Shown piece by piece: positions 14,958 to 26,837 of a DNA stretch of 64,000 nt. Each line of letters begins with the position of its first letter. The stretch's first letter is position 1. The translations under genes and the position numbers were made by a program. This DNA comes from Variovorax saccharolyticus. Lineage in GTDB: Bacteria > Pseudomonadota > Gammaproteobacteria > Burkholderiales > Burkholderiaceae_C. The notes below the pieces were generated by a model. It ran no database searches, had not been told where the DNA came from, and was given only the letters and a program-made list of their open reading frames with translations. Location of the stretch: NCBI RefSeq assembly GCF_030316765.1, contig NZ_JASZYT010000001.1:868001-932000 (forward strand), given 5' to 3'.

Positions 14958-17900
14958 ATGACCCCGACGCAGAATGCCGAACCCGGCAAGGCCGGCTTCA
15001 ACCTCTCGAAATGGGCGCTCGACCACCCGGCCCTGACCCGCTACCTGATGCTGGTGCTGATGCTGCTGGGCTTCGCGTCCTACTTCCAGCTGGGCCAGGA
15101 CGAGGACCCGCCTTTCACCTTCCGGGCGATGGTGGTGCGCACCTTCTGGCCCGGCGCCACCGCCCAGCAGGTGGCCGAGCAAGTGACCGACAAGCTCGAG
15201 CGCGCGCTGCAGGAGGCGCCCTACGCCGACAAGATCCGCAGCTATTCCAAGCCCGGCGAGTCGCAGATCATCTTCCAGATCAAGGACTCCTCGAAGGCCG
15301 GCGATGTCGCCAACGTCTGGTACACGGTGCGCAAGAAGATCGGCGACATGCGCGGCACCTTGCCCGCCGGCGTGCAGGGGCCGTTCTTCAACGACGACTT
15401 CGGCGATGTCTACGGCGTGATCTACGCGCTCGAGAGCGACGGCTTCAGCTATGCCGAGCTGCGCAACTTCGCGGACGACGTGCGCCAGCGCCTGCTGCGC
15501 GTGAAGGATGTCGCGAAGGTCGAGCAGTTCGGCGTGCAGGACGAGAAGATCTTCATCGAGGTGTCGCAAAAGCGCATCGCCCAGCTGGGACTTGATTTCA
15601 ACGCCGTGCTGGCCCAGATCGGCTCGCAGAACGCGGTCGAGAGCGCGGGCACGATCCAGTCGCCCAACGACGTGGTCCAGGTGCGGGTGGGCGGCCAGTT
15701 CACCAGCGTGGAGCAGTTGCGCGCGATGCCCATCCGCGGCACCTCGGGCAACCAGCTGCGCCTGGGCGACATCGCGGACATCCGCCGCGCCTACGTCGAT
15801 CCGCCGGCTGTCAAGGTGCGCCACCAGGGCCGCGAGGTGATCGGCCTCGGCGTCTCGATGGCCAAGGGCGGCGACATCATCGAGCTCGGCAAGGCGCTGC
15901 GTGCCGCCACCGCCTCGATCGACAAGCAGCTGCCGCTGGGCGTCAAGCTGGTCCAGGTGCAGGACCAGCCGGTCGCGGTGGCCAAGTCGGTCAACGAGTT
16001 CGTGAGCGTGCTGATCGAGGCGGTGGCGATCGTGCTGGCGGTGAGCTTCATCTCGCTCGGCCTGCACAAGGGCGGCCGCCTGGGCTGGTACATCGACATC
16101 CGCCCCGGCCTGGTGGTGGCGATCACCATTCCGCTGGTGCTGGCGATGACCTTCCTGGCGATGAACTACTTCGGCATCGGGCTGCACAAGATATCGCTGG
16201 GGTCGCTGATCATCGCGCTCGGCCTGCTGGTGGACGACGCGATCATCGCGGTCGAGATGATGGTGCGGAAGATGGAGGAGGGCTACGACAAGGTGCGCGC
16301 CGCCACCTTCGCCTACGACGTCACGGCCAAGCCGATGCTGACCGGCACGCTGATCACGGCCGCCGGCTTCCTGCCGATCGGCCTGGCGAAATCGGTCACC
16401 GGCGAATACACCTTCGCGATCTTCGCGGTCACCGTGATCGCGCTGCTGCTGAGCTGGCTGGTGTCGGTGTACTTCGTGCCCTACCTCGGCACGCTGCTGC
16501 TCAAGGTCAAGCCGCACGACCCCGACGCCCCGCCGCACGAGCTTTTCGACACGCCGTTCTACAACGGCTTCCGGCGCGCGGTGAACTGGTGCGTCGAGCA
16601 CCGCTGGCTCACCATCGGGGCCACGCTGCTGGTGTTCGCGCTCGGCATCGTCGGCATGGGCCGCGTGCAGCAGCAGTTCTTCCCGGATTCGAGCCGGCCC
16701 GAGATCTTGGTCGAACTGTGGTTCCCCGAGGGCACCTCCTTCGCCGCCAACGAGGAGGTGGCCCGCCGCGCCGAGGCGATGCTGCGGCAGGAGCCGGGCG
16801 TGGCCAGCGTCACCACCTGGATCGGTTCGGGCGTGCCGCGCTTCTACCTGCCGCTCGACCAGGTGTTCCCGCAATCCAACGTGTCGCAGATGATCGTGCT
16901 GCCCCAGGACCTCAAGGTTCGCGAGGCGCTGCGGATCAAGCTGCCGGCGCTGCTGGCCCGGGAATTCCCCGAGGCGCGCGGCCGGGTCAAGCTGCTGCCC
17001 AACGGCCCGCCGGTGCCGTACCCGGTGCAGTTCCGGGTCATCGGCACCGACCCGGCCGAGCTGCGCGCGCGCGCCGACCAGGTCAAGGCGGTGATGCGCG
17101 AGAACCCGAGCATGCGCGGCGTCAACGACAACTGGAACGAATCGGTCAAGGTGATCCGGCTCGAGGTCGACCAGGACAAGGCGCGCGCGCTCGGCGTCAC
17201 CAGCCAGGCGATCGCCCAGGCCTCGCGCACCATGTTCAGCGGCACGACGGTCGGGCAGTACCGCGAGAACGACCGCCTGATCGACATCGTGCTGCGGCAG
17301 TCGCAGGACGAGCGGGAGGCGATCTCGGACATCGGCAACGCCTACCTGCCCACCAGTTCGGGCCGCTCGATCCCGCTGACGCAGATCGCCAAGCCGACCT
17401 TCACCTGGGAGCCGGGCGTGATGTGGCGCGAGAACCGCGACTACGCGATCACCGTGCAGGGCGACGTCATCGAGGGCATGCAGGGTGCGACCGTCTCGGG
17501 CCAGCTGATGCCCAAGCTGCGCGAACTCGAGGCCCGCTGGCTGGCCGAGGGCGCGGGCGCCTACCGCATCGAGGCGGCCGGCGCGGTCGAGGAGAGCAGC
17601 AAGGGCTCGGCCTCGATCGTGGCCGGCGTGCCGATCATGCTGTTCCTGGTCTTCACGCTGCTGATGCTGCAGCTGCACAGCTTCAGCCGCTCGCTGCTGG
17701 TCTTCATCACGGGCCCGCTGGGCATCGTCGGGGTGGCCGCCGCGCTGCTGCTGCTGAACCGGCCCTTCGGCTTCGTCGCCCTGCTCGGCGTGATCGCGCT
17801 GATGGGGATGATCCAGCGCAACGCGGTGATCCTGATCGACCAGATCGAGACCGACCGTGCCGCGGGCGTGCCGGCCTGGGACGCGATCGTCGAATCGGCG

Positions 17901-18125
17901 GTGCGGCGGCTGCGGCCGATCGTGCTGACCGCGGCCGCCGCCGTGCTGGCGATGATTCCGCTGTCGCGCAGCGTCTTCTGGGGCCCGATGGCGGTGGCGA
18001 TCATGGGCGGCCTGATCGTTGCCACGGTGCTGACGCTGCTGGCGCTGCCGGCGATGTACGCGGCCTGCTTCCGCGTCAAGCGCGAGACTGTCGAGTCGCC
18101 GGGAACGGTCCCGGTTAGCGTTTAA
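14958..18125 (+). CDS. RND multidrug efflux permease
   Basis: Inner-membrane proton-driven pump of 1055 aa, the expected length for the AcrB/HAE1 superfamily. Twelve predicted helices with two large periplasmic loops. The charged relay is in helix 4 (LGLLVDDAIIAVEMMVRKME), and the conserved GDxxEGMQGATVSGQ and MGMIQRNAVILIDQIE segments occur in the second half. Sequence features (GQDEDPPFTFRAMVV in loop 1, FFPDSSRPEILVELWFPEG) resemble the VexF/OqxB-distant branch often annotated only as 'efflux RND transporter permease subunit'. No outer-membrane channel gene follows, so a shared TolC-like protein is presumably used. Confidence 0.93.
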   Translation: MTPTQNAEPGKAGFNLSKWALDHPALTRYLMLVLMLLGFASYFQLGQDEDPPFTFRAMVVRTFWPGATAQQVAEQVTDKLERALQEAPYADKIRSYSKPGESQIIFQIKDSSKAGDVANVWYTVRKKIGDMRGTLPAGVQGPFFNDDFGDVYGVIYALESDGFSYAELRNFADDVRQRLLRVKDVAKVEQFGVQDEKIFIEVSQKRIAQLGLDFNAVLAQIGSQNAVESAGTIQSPNDVVQVRVGGQFTSVEQLRAMPIRGTSGNQLRLGDIADIRRAYVDPPAVKVRHQGREVIGLGVSMAKGGDIIELGKALRAATASIDKQLPLGVKLVQVQDQPVAVAKSVNEFVSVLIEAVAIVLAVSFISLGLHKGGRLGWYIDIRPGLVVAITIPLVLAMTFLAMNYFGIGLHKISLGSLIIALGLLVDDAIIAVEMMVRKMEEGYDKVRAATFAYDVTAKPMLTGTLITAAGFLPIGLAKSVTGEYTFAIFAVTVIALLLSWLVSVYFVPYLGTLLLKVKPHDPDAPPHELFDTPFYNGFRRAVNWCVEHRWLTIGATLLVFALGIVGMGRVQQQFFPDSSRPEILVELWFPEGTSFAANEEVARRAEAMLRQEPGVASVTTWIGSGVPRFYLPLDQVFPQSNVSQMIVLPQDLKVREALRIKLPALLAREFPEARGRVKLLPNGPPVPYPVQFRVIGTDPAELRARADQVKAVMRENPSMRGVNDNWNESVKVIRLEVDQDKARALGVTSQAIAQASRTMFSGTTVGQYRENDRLIDIVLRQSQDEREAISDIGNAYLPTSSGRSIPLTQIAKPTFTWEPGVMWRENRDYAITVQGDVIEGMQGATVSGQLMPKLRELEARWLAEGAGAYRIEAAGAVEESSKGSASIVAGVPIMLFLVFTLLMLQLHSFSRSLLVFITGPLGIVGVAAALLLLNRPFGFVALLGVIALMGMIQRNAVILIDQIETDRAAGVPAWDAIVESAVRRLRPIVLTAAAAVLAMIPLSRSVFWGPMAVAIMGGLIVATVLTLLALPAMYAACFRVKRETVESPGTVPVSV

Positions 18126-18259
18126 AATACGCGGTTGACCGATTTCAGGCTGGCGGGGCGAAGGCTCCGCCGCCGCAAATTACCGAACTTGCCGAAGGCA
18201 GGGCGCCCCGGGCGCCAGGCTTTCCTCGGTACTCACCTGAAAAACTGACAACTGGAACT

Positions 18260-18346
18260 GCGCGGGTGGCGAAATTGGTAGACGCACCAGGTTTAGGTCC
18301 TGACGTTCGCAAGAACGTGCCGGTTCGAGTCCGGCCCCGCGCACCA
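18260..18346 (+). tRNA. tRNA-Leu (anticodon TAG)
   Basis: Complete type II (long variable arm) cloverleaf. Acceptor GCGCGGG pairs with CCCGCGC, CCA is encoded, the D-loop is TGGCGAAATTGGTAGACGC and the T-loop GGTTCGAGTCC. The anticodon loop TTTAGGT gives TAG. The outermost anticodon-stem pair (C-A) is mismatched. It lies 31 bp before the trigger factor ATG. Confidence 0.95.
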
Positions 18347-18377
18347 GCACATAAGACCCTTCAATAGGAAGACTGAA

Positions 18378-19691
18378 ATGACCGTGAACGTTGAAACCCT
18401 CGAGAAGCTCGAACGCAAGATCACGCTGACCTTGCCGGTCGGCACCATCCAGTCCGAGGTCGATTCGCGCCTCAAGAAGCTGGCCCGCACCGTCAAGATG
18501 GACGGTTTCCGTCCCGGCAAGGTGCCGATGAACGTCGTCGCCCAGCGTTACGGCTATTCGGTCCACTACGAAGTCATGAACGACAAGGTCGGCGAGGCCT
18601 TCTCGCAGGCCGCCAACGAAGCCAAGCTGCGCGTCGCCGGCCAGCCGCGCATCACCGAGAAGGAAGAATCGCCCGAAGGCCAGCTGGCCTTCGACGCCGT
18701 CTTCGAAGTCTTCCCCGATGTCAAGATCAACGACCTGTCGGGCGCCGAAGTCGAGAAAATCGACGCCGAAGTGGGCGAGGAAGCGATCGACAAGACGCTC
18801 GACATCCTGCGCAAGCAGCGCCGCACCTTCGCCCAGCGCGCCCAGGACGCCGCCGTGGCCGACAACGACCGCGTGACGGTCGACTTCGAAGGCAAGATCG
18901 ACGGCGAGCCGTTCCAGGGCGGCAAGGCCGAAGACTTCCAGTTCATCGTCGGCGAAGGCCAGATGCTGAAGGAATTCGAAGACGCGGTGCGCGGCCTGAA
19001 GTCCGGCGACAGCCGCACCTTCCCGCTGTCGTTCCCGGCCGACTACCACGGCAAGGACGTGGCCGGCAAGCAAGCCGACTTCATGGTCACGGTGAAGAAG
19101 ATCGAGGCTTCGCACCTGCCCGAAGTCAACGAGCAGCTCGCCAAGTCGCTCGGCATCGCCGACGCCACGGTCGAGGGCCTGCGCGCCGACATCAAGCGCA
19201 ACCTCGAGCGCGAGGTCAAGTTCCGCCTGCTGGCGCGCAACAAGAACGCCGTCATGGACGCCCTGATCGCCAACGCCGAACTCGATCTGCCGAAATCCAG
19301 CGTGCAGGCCGAAGTCGACCGCATGATCGAAGGCGCCCGCGCCGAACTCAAGCAGCGCGGCATCAAGGACGCCGACAAGGCGCCGATCCCCGACGACGTC
19401 TTCCGCCCGCAGGCCGAGCGCCGCGTGCGCCTGGGCCTGGTGGTGGCCGAACTCGTGCGCGCCAACAACCTGCAAGCCAAGCCGGAGCAGATCAAGGCCC
19501 ACATCGACGAACTGGCCGCCAGCTACGAGAAGCCGGCCGACGTCGTGCGCTGGTATTTCAGCGATAACCGCCGCCTGGCCGAAGTCGAAGCGGTGGTGAT
19601 CGAGAACAACGTCACGGATTTCGTGCTCGGCAAGGCCAAGGTCAATGCCAAGGCGGTGTCCTTTGACGAGCTGATGGCCCAGCAAGGTTGA
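18378..19691 (+). CDS. tig: Trigger factor
   Basis: Ribosome-associated chaperone and peptidyl-prolyl isomerase, 437 aa. The ribosome-docking signature is [12 protein letters not shown] (about residues 45-56). The FKBP-like domain follows (residues about 150-240, [20 protein letters not shown]) and then the helical chaperone arms. The ribosome-binding site is AGGAAG. It is followed by clpP, clpX and lon, the classical protein-quality-control order. Confidence 0.97.
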   Translation: MTVNVETLEKLERKITLTLPVGTIQSEVDSRLKKLARTVKMDGFRPGKVPMNVVAQRYGYSVHYEVMNDKVGEAFSQAANEAKLRVAGQPRITEKEESPEGQLAFDAVFEVFPDVKINDLSGAEVEKIDAEVGEEAIDKTLDILRKQRRTFAQRAQDAAVADNDRVTVDFEGKIDGEPFQGGKAEDFQFIVGEGQMLKEFEDAVRGLKSGDSRTFPLSFPADYHGKDVAGKQADFMVTVKKIEASHLPEVNEQLAKSLGIADATVEGLRADIKRNLEREVKFRLLARNKNAVMDALIANAELDLPKSSVQAEVDRMIEGARAELKQRGIKDADKAPIPDDVFRPQAERRVRLGLVVAELVRANNLQAKPEQIKAHIDELAASYEKPADVVRWYFSDNRRLAEVEAVVIENNVTDFVLGKAKVNAKAVSFDELMAQQG

Positions 19692-19710
19692 TCCTGCAGG
19701 CTGCCGCGCG

Positions 19711-19742
19711 ATGGGGCTTGTGCTTTGTGGCACGAGCCCCAT
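19711..19742 (+). terminator. Stem-loop between tig and clpP
   Basis: A 13-bp stem, ATGGGGCTTGTGC with GCACGAGCCCCAT (one G-T pair), loop TTTGTG. Only a short T-poor tail (TTCGT) follows, so it may attenuate or protect the transcript rather than stop it completely. The clpP ATG begins 40 bp later. Confidence 0.5.
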
Positions 19743-19782
19743 TTCGTCTGGGTACCGTACAAAACCCCTCTGGAGAGCACAC

Positions 19783-20391
19783 ATGAGCGCACAGGAAATT
19801 CAAGGCCTCGGCATGGTTCCGATGGTCATCGAGCAATCGGGCCGCGGCGAGCGTTCCTATGACATCTATTCGCGCCTGCTCAAGGAGCGCGTGATCTTCC
19901 TGGTCGGCGAAGTCAACGACCAGACCGCCAACCTGGTGGTGGCGCAGCTGCTGTTCCTCGAGAGCGAGAACCCCGACAAGGACATCTCGTTCTACATCAA
20001 CTCCCCGGGCGGCAGCGTCAGCGCCGGCATGGCGATCTACGACACCATGCAGTTCATCAAGCCGGCCGTGTCGACCCTTTGCATCGGCTTCGCGGCCAGC
20101 ATGGGCGCCTTCCTGCTGGCGGCCGGCGAGAAGGGCAAGCGCTTCTCGCTGCCCAACTCCAAGATCATGATCCACCAGGTGCTCGGCGGCGCCCGCGGCC
20201 AGGCCACGGACATCGAGATCCATGCCCGCGACATCCTCAAGACGCGCGAGCAGATGAACCGCATCCTGGCCGAGCGCACCGGCCAGTCGTTCGAGAAGAT
20301 CGCCCGCGACACCGAACGCGACTACTTCCTGACCGCCGACGAGTCCAAGGAGTACGGCCTGATCGACCAGGTCATCTCCAAGCGCAGCTGA
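19783..20391 (+). CDS. clpP: ATP-dependent Clp protease proteolytic subunit
   Basis: Serine peptidase that forms the tetradecameric barrel working with ClpX and ClpA. 202 aa. Catalytic triad Ser106 (GFAASMGAF), His131 (IMIHQVLGG) and Asp180 (RDTERDYFL). The start MSAQEIQ is preceded by GGAGAG; an upstream in-frame ATG at 19711 lies inside the stem-loop and is unlikely. clpX follows after a terminator-like hairpin. Confidence 0.97.
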   Translation: MSAQEIQGLGMVPMVIEQSGRGERSYDIYSRLLKERVIFLVGEVNDQTANLVVAQLLFLESENPDKDISFYINSPGGSVSAGMAIYDTMQFIKPAVSTLCIGFAASMGAFLLAAGEKGKRFSLPNSKIMIHQVLGGARGQATDIEIHARDILKTREQMNRILAERTGQSFEKIARDTERDYFLTADESKEYGLIDQVISKRS

Positions 20392-20423
20392 AAAAAGGCC
20401 TGGCGCTGAGGCGCGCAAGCAAC

Positions 20424-20460
20424 AACGGCGTTTTCCATTGGGGAAAGCGCCGTTTTTCTT
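20424..20460 (+). terminator. Rho-independent terminator after clpP
   Basis: Stem AACGGCGTTTTCC with GGAAAGCGCCGTT (one G-T pair), short loop, followed by TTTTTCTT. This suggests clpX has its own promoter or is reached by read-through. Confidence 0.75.
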
Positions 20461-20532
20461 CAGGCCAGCGACGGGCTTGTGGGCTTTCATCTTCGCTATC
20501 ATTGTTAAACCCCTGTTACGAGGCATTTGCCC

Positions 20533-21798
20533 ATGGCCGAGAAAAAAGGCTCCTCCAGCGAAAAAACGCTTTACTGCTCGTTCTGCGGGAAGAGTCAGCA
20601 CGAGGTCAAGAAGCTGATCGCCGGTCCGTCGGTGTTCATCTGTGACGAGTGCATCGACCTGTGCAACGAGATCATCCGCGACGAACTGCCCGCGGGCGAG
20701 GAGTCGCGCGAGGCGCGCAGCGACCTGCCGACGCCGCTGGAGATCAAGTCCAACCTCGACAACTACGTGATCGGCCAGGAACCGGCCAAGCGGATGCTCT
20801 CGGTGGCGGTCTACAACCACTACAAGCGCCTGCGCCACAAGGAGAAATCCAAGGGCGACGACGTCGAGCTCAGCAAGAGCAACATCCTGCTGATCGGGCC
20901 GACTGGCTCGGGCAAGACGCTGCTGGCCCAGACCCTGGCGCGGATGCTCGACGTGCCTTTCGTGATGGCCGATGCCACCACGCTGACCGAGGCCGGCTAT
21001 GTCGGCGAAGACGTCGAGAACATCATTCAGAAGCTGCTGCAGAGCTGCAACTACGAGGTCGAGCGGGCCCAGCGGGGCATCGTCTACATCGACGAGATCG
21101 ACAAGATCTCGCGCAAGTCGGACAACCCCTCGATCACCCGCGACGTCTCGGGCGAAGGCGTGCAGCAGGCGCTGCTGAAGCTGATCGAAGGCACCATGGC
21201 CAGCGTGCCGCCGCAAGGCGGGCGCAAGCACCCGAACCAGGATTTCCTGCAGATCGACACGACCAACATCCTGTTCATCTGCGGCGGCGCCTTCGCCGGG
21301 CTCGAGAAGGTGATCGAGAACCGCACCGAGGCCTCGGGCATCGGTTTCGGCGCCTCGGTCAAGAGCAAGCAGCAGCGCAGCATCACCGAGGTGTTCCGCG
21401 AGGTGGAGCCCGAGGACCTGATCAAGTTCGGCCTGATTCCCGAGCTGGTCGGCCGGATGCCCGTGGTGGCGTCGCTGGCCGAACTCAGCGAAGACGCGCT
21501 GGTGCAGATCCTGACCGAGCCGAAGAACGCGGTCGTCAAGCAGTTCACCAAGCTGCTGCAGATGGAGGGCGTCGACCTCGAGATCCGCCCGGCGGCGCTG
21601 AAGGCGATCGCCCGCAAGGCGCTGGCCCGCAAGACCGGTGCCCGCGGTCTGCGCTCGATCCTCGAGCAGTCGCTGATCGACACCATGTTCGAGCTGCCGA
21701 ACGCGACCAATGTCGACAAGGTGGTGGTCGAAGAATCCACGATTGACGAGAACAAGCCACCGCTGCTGGTCTATCGCGAGGCCGCCAAGAAGGCCTGA
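20533..21798 (+). CDS. clpX: ATP-dependent Clp protease ATP-binding subunit ClpX
   Basis: AAA+ unfoldase that feeds substrates to ClpP. 421 aa. The N-terminal zinc domain has two Cys pairs (YCSFCGKS and ICDECIDLC). Walker A is [10 protein letters not shown], Walker [10 protein letters not shown], and the RKH-type pore region and the ClpP-binding IGF loop ([10 protein letters not shown]) are visible. It starts at the ATG of MAEKKGSS; two codons upstream a TTG is also in frame. Confidence 0.97.
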   Translation: MAEKKGSSSEKTLYCSFCGKSQHEVKKLIAGPSVFICDECIDLCNEIIRDELPAGEESREARSDLPTPLEIKSNLDNYVIGQEPAKRMLSVAVYNHYKRLRHKEKSKGDDVELSKSNILLIGPTGSGKTLLAQTLARMLDVPFVMADATTLTEAGYVGEDVENIIQKLLQSCNYEVERAQRGIVYIDEIDKISRKSDNPSITRDVSGEGVQQALLKLIEGTMASVPPQGGRKHPNQDFLQIDTTNILFICGGAFAGLEKVIENRTEASGIGFGASVKSKQQRSITEVFREVEPEDLIKFGLIPELVGRMPVVASLAELSEDALVQILTEPKNAVVKQFTKLLQMEGVDLEIRPAALKAIARKALARKTGARGLRSILEQSLIDTMFELPNATNVDKVVVEESTIDENKPPLLVYREAAKKA

Positions 21799-21863
21799 TG
21801 CCCATTCGGACGACTGCTTCCTGCCAGGCGTCCGGCGTCTTCGACGAAGACCGTGCCCGCGCA

Positions 21864-21891
21864 CTTGAAAAGTGCGCGCGGCCGACCATCT
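21864..21891 (+). promoter_or_regulatory. Heat-shock (sigma-32-like) promoter of lon
   Basis: CTTGAAA at 21864-21870 followed, after 13 bp, by GACCATCT, which matches CCCCATNT in 6 of 8 positions. The predicted start leaves a leader of about 20 nt before the lon ATG. lon is a classical sigma-32 target. The -35 lies inside a perfect hairpin, GCGCACTT-GAA-AAGTGCGC (21861-21879). Confidence 0.65.
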
Positions 21892-21916
21892 TTCCATGAT
21901 CAAGTAAAGGATTCCC

Positions 21917-24358
<2,442 letters not shown>

Positions 24359-24368
24359 GCTTGGTGTC

Positions 24369-24398
24369 TTGCGAGGCCTCGAAAAAATAGTCTATAAT
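24369..24398 (+). promoter_or_regulatory. Sigma-70 promoter of the tRNA-Gly/Cys/Leu cluster
   Basis: TATAAT at 24393-24398 with a -35-like TTGCGA 18 bp upstream. The predicted start is a few bases before the tRNA-Gly 5' end. The inverted arms CGAGGCCTCG and TCGAGGCTCG flank it. Confidence 0.65.
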
Positions 24399-24412
24399 TC
24401 GAGGCTCGAAAC

Positions 24413-24488
24413 GCGGGAATAGCTCAGTTGGTAGAGCGCAACCTTGCCAAGGTTGAGGTCGAGAGTTCGAGACTCTTTTCCCGCTCCA
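24413..24488 (+). tRNA. tRNA-Gly (anticodon GCC)
   Basis: Complete 76-nt cloverleaf with encoded CCA. Acceptor GCGGGAA/TTCCCGC, anticodon stem CAACC/GGTTG with loop TTGCCAA giving GCC, T-arm AGAGTTCGAGACTCT. Confidence 0.96.
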
Positions 24489-24493
24489 GTTTT

Positions 24494-24526
24494 GAAAAAG
24501 GGAAGCTAGATGCTTCCCTTTTTTTC
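24494..24526 (+). terminator. Rho-independent terminator after tRNA-Gly
   Basis: Stem GGGAAGC / GCTTCCC with loop TAGAT, flanked by A-rich and T-rich runs (seven T), so it can also work on the minus strand. It sits between tRNA-Gly and tRNA-Cys. Confidence 0.8.
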
Positions 24527-24552
24527 GAGTCCAAGAAGAATTACGAAAGCGT

Positions 24553-24626
24553 GGCGCGATAGCAAAGCGGTTATGCAACGGATTGCAAATCCGTCTAGCC
24601 CGGTTCGACTCCGGGTCGCGCCTCCA
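24553..24626 (+). tRNA. tRNA-Cys (anticodon GCA)
   Basis: Complete 74-nt cloverleaf with encoded CCA. Acceptor GGCGCGA/TCGCGCC, D-loop with AGCAAAGCGG, anticodon loop TTGCAAA giving GCA, T-arm CCGGTTCGACTCCGG. Confidence 0.96.
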
Positions 24627-24646
24627 CCGACATCGAACCCGAAAGT

Positions 24647-24678
24647 GCAGCCCCGCCAACCCACGTTGCCGGGGCTGT
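24647..24678 (+). terminator. Stem-loop between tRNA-Cys and tRNA-Leu
   Basis: Arms GCAGCCCCGCCAAC and GTTGCCGGGGCTGT pair over 12-13 positions with a four-base loop. The tail TTCGTTT is only weakly T-rich, so termination may be partial. Confidence 0.45.
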
Positions 24679-24712
24679 GTTCGTTTGCGGTATCGTCGTT
24701 GTCCGACCGGAA

Positions 24713-24805
24713 GCCCGGATGGTGAAATTGGTAGACACATCGGACTTAAAATCCGCCGCTTCCTGAACAAGGGGCATACCGGTTCGACCCCGGTTCCGGG
24801 CACCA
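24713..24805 (+). tRNA. tRNA-Leu (anticodon TAA)
   Basis: Complete type II cloverleaf of 93 nt with encoded CCA. Acceptor GCCCGGA/TCCGGGC, anticodon loop CTTAAAA giving TAA, long variable arm, T-arm CCGGTTCGACCCCGG. It lies 22 bp before the next coding region. Confidence 0.96.
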
Positions 24806-24827
24806 CCACACTACAAGGGAGCAAGAC

Positions 24828-25460
24828 ATGCCTCGCTACAACGCTCCGTTCGAAATCCATGTGCACGGCGACGTGCCGCTGCGTTCCGACGTGAGCTTCG
24901 AGCAGATTCAGGAGGCGCTCGCGCCGCTCTGGAAGTACGCCGGCGCCAAGTCGCTGGCCGATGGCGCCACCAGCGTCTACGAAGAAGAACCGGGCATCCG
25001 CTTCGAGCAGAAGGAACACATGCTCCAGATCTGCTGGACCGTGGCCGGCGACGAGGATTTCCGCCAGGCGCTCGACGAGATGTGCATGGCGCTGAACGAA
25101 CTCTCCGAGCAGGGCGCGGCGCTGGAGGTCACGTTCTACGACACCGATTTCGACGAGGAAGAGGGCGACCCCGACGAGGAGTCGCGCGACGATTTCCTGA
25201 TGCTCTTCGTCGGCCCGAATCCGGCGGCCATCATGCAGGTGCAGCGCGACCTGCTGGTGGAGGACGTGGTGAACCTGATGGAGCGCCACTTCGACGGCGC
25301 CGAACTGGGCGGCGTCGTGGCCGAGATCGACAAGCTCTTCGGCGACCGCTTCGATGCACTGGTGAACTCGCTCGAGATCGGCAAGCGCCCGCGAGGCGGC
25401 ACCGGGGGCGCCGGCAGCGGCGGCCACGGCGGCGGCCGCCGTCCGCGGCACCTGCACTAG
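24828..25460 (+). CDS. Conserved protein of unknown function (DUF6806-like)
   Basis: A 210-aa soluble protein, strongly acidic in the centre (DTDFDEEEGDPDEESRDD) with a Gly/Arg/His tail (residues about 187-210). It has no signal peptide or membrane helix. The early block FEIHVHGDVPLRSDVSFEQIQEALAPLWKYAG looks like a beta-alpha domain, and I recall such proteins in Burkholderiales as DUF6806, without known role. Its start follows tRNA-Leu by 22 bp with a GGGAG ribosome site, so it may be read from the tRNA transcript. Function unknown. Confidence 0.7.
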   Translation: MPRYNAPFEIHVHGDVPLRSDVSFEQIQEALAPLWKYAGAKSLADGATSVYEEEPGIRFEQKEHMLQICWTVAGDEDFRQALDEMCMALNELSEQGAALEVTFYDTDFDEEEGDPDEESRDDFLMLFVGPNPAAIMQVQRDLLVEDVVNLMERHFDGAELGGVVAEIDKLFGDRFDALVNSLEIGKRPRGGTGGAGSGGHGGGRRPRHLH

Positions 25461-25535
25461 GCTGCAATCCCGACGCGGAGCGGCCACGCCGCTCCGCTAT
25501 GCTGCGCGAACCTTCATTTCGCGCGGAGTCCTCGC

Positions 25536-26834
25536 TTGGCCCTGTTTCCCCAGTCCGCCCTCCAGCCCGGCGTGCGCAAGCGCGAAGTGTTCGGATGGGC
25601 GATGTACGACTTCGCCAATTCGGGCTACACCACGGTGGTCATCACCGCCGTGTTCGCCGCCTATTTCGTCGGCGGCATCGCCAAGGGCGCACCCTGGGGG
25701 GCCTTCGCCTGGACCGCGGCGCTCAGCATCTCCTACGCCATCGTGATGCTCACGATGCCCGCGATCGGCGCCTGGGCCGACCTGCACGCGGCCAAGAAGC
25801 GGGTGCTGGTCGTCGTGACGCTGGCCTGTGTGGCCGGCACCGCGGCGCTGGCGCTGACGCCGCGAGTCAGCGGCGCCTACGCGGTGGCGTTCGCGATGCT
25901 GCTGGTCATCATCTCCAACACTTTCTACTCCTACGGCGAATCGCTCACCGGCGCCTTTCTGCCCGAACTCGCCACGGCCGACGGCATGGGCAAGGTCAGC
26001 GGCTGGGGCTGGGGCTTCGGCTACCTCGGCGGCATGCTGGCGCTGGGCCTGTGCCTGGCCTACGTGCTGTGGTCGCAGGCGCGGGGCCTGCCGGCCGCGC
26101 ATTTCGTGCCGGTCACGATGCTGATCACGGCGGCGCTCTATGGGGCGGCGGCCTGCGTCACCTTCGCGCTGCTGCCGGAGCGCGCGTTGCCGCAGCGGCG
26201 TGGTGCCCGGCAGAGCGCGTGGCGGCAGCTGCGCGACACCTTCCGCGAGGCGCGCGCCTACCGCGACTTCATGTGGCTGCTGGCCTGCACCGTCTGCTAC
26301 CAAGGAGGCGTGGCGGTGGCGATCACGCTGGCGGCGATCTACGCCGAGCAGGTGATCGGCTTCGTGCCGAGCGAGACGATGGTGCTGATCTTCGTGCTCA
26401 ACATCGCCGCGGCGCTGGGCGCCTTCGGCTTCGGCTACCTGCAGGACCGGATCGGCCATCGGCGCTCGCTCGCGGGCGCGCTGGTGGCCTGGATCGCGGT
26501 CTGCGTGATCGCCGCCTCGGTCAGCACCAAGGGCGGCTTCTGGTGGGCCGCCGCGATCGCCGGACTGGCCATGGGCTCGAGCCAGTCGGCGGGGCGCGCC
26601 ATGACCGGCATCCTGGCGCCGCCGCGCCAGCTGGCGGAGTTCTTCGGACTCTGGACCTTCGCCACCCGGCTGGCCAGCATCGTCGGCCCCCTGAGCTACG
26701 GCGCGATCACCTGGGCCACCGGTGGCAACCAGCGGATCGCGATCCTCTCGACCGCGGTGCTGTTCGTGGGTGGACTGCTGCTGCTGCTGCCGATCGACAT
26801 GCGGCGCGGACGGGATGCGGCGCTCCGGGCCTGA
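25536..26834 (+). CDS. MFS transporter, UMF1 (Atg22-like) family
   Basis: Inner-membrane major-facilitator protein of 432 aa with about 12 helices. The N-terminal signature GWAMYDFANSGYTTVVITAVF is typical of the UMF1/Atg22 branch, whose eukaryotic members export amino acids from vacuoles. A second family landmark is the loop after helix 2 (IGAWADLHAAKKR). The start is a TTG with GGAG nine bases upstream; the first ATG lies inside helix 1. It ends four bases before the stop of the convergent periplasmic gene. Substrate unknown. Confidence 0.82.
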   Translation: MALFPQSALQPGVRKREVFGWAMYDFANSGYTTVVITAVFAAYFVGGIAKGAPWGAFAWTAALSISYAIVMLTMPAIGAWADLHAAKKRVLVVVTLACVAGTAALALTPRVSGAYAVAFAMLLVIISNTFYSYGESLTGAFLPELATADGMGKVSGWGWGFGYLGGMLALGLCLAYVLWSQARGLPAAHFVPVTMLITAALYGAAACVTFALLPERALPQRRGARQSAWRQLRDTFREARAYRDFMWLLACTVCYQGGVAVAITLAAIYAEQVIGFVPSETMVLIFVLNIAAALGAFGFGYLQDRIGHRRSLAGALVAWIAVCVIAASVSTKGGFWWAAAIAGLAMGSSQSAGRAMTGILAPPRQLAEFFGLWTFATRLASIVGPLSYGAITWATGGNQRIAILSTAVLFVGGLLLLLPIDMRRGRDAALRA

Positions 26835-26837
26835 GCG

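Noticed and set aside
14859..17678. Very long open frame (939 codons) opposite the RND pump gene
   Set aside because: It is antisense to a clear RND permease, has His/Asp/Arg-biased composition with no motifs, and is the usual by-product of high GC third positions. Similar frames opposite lon and clpX were rejected for the same reason.
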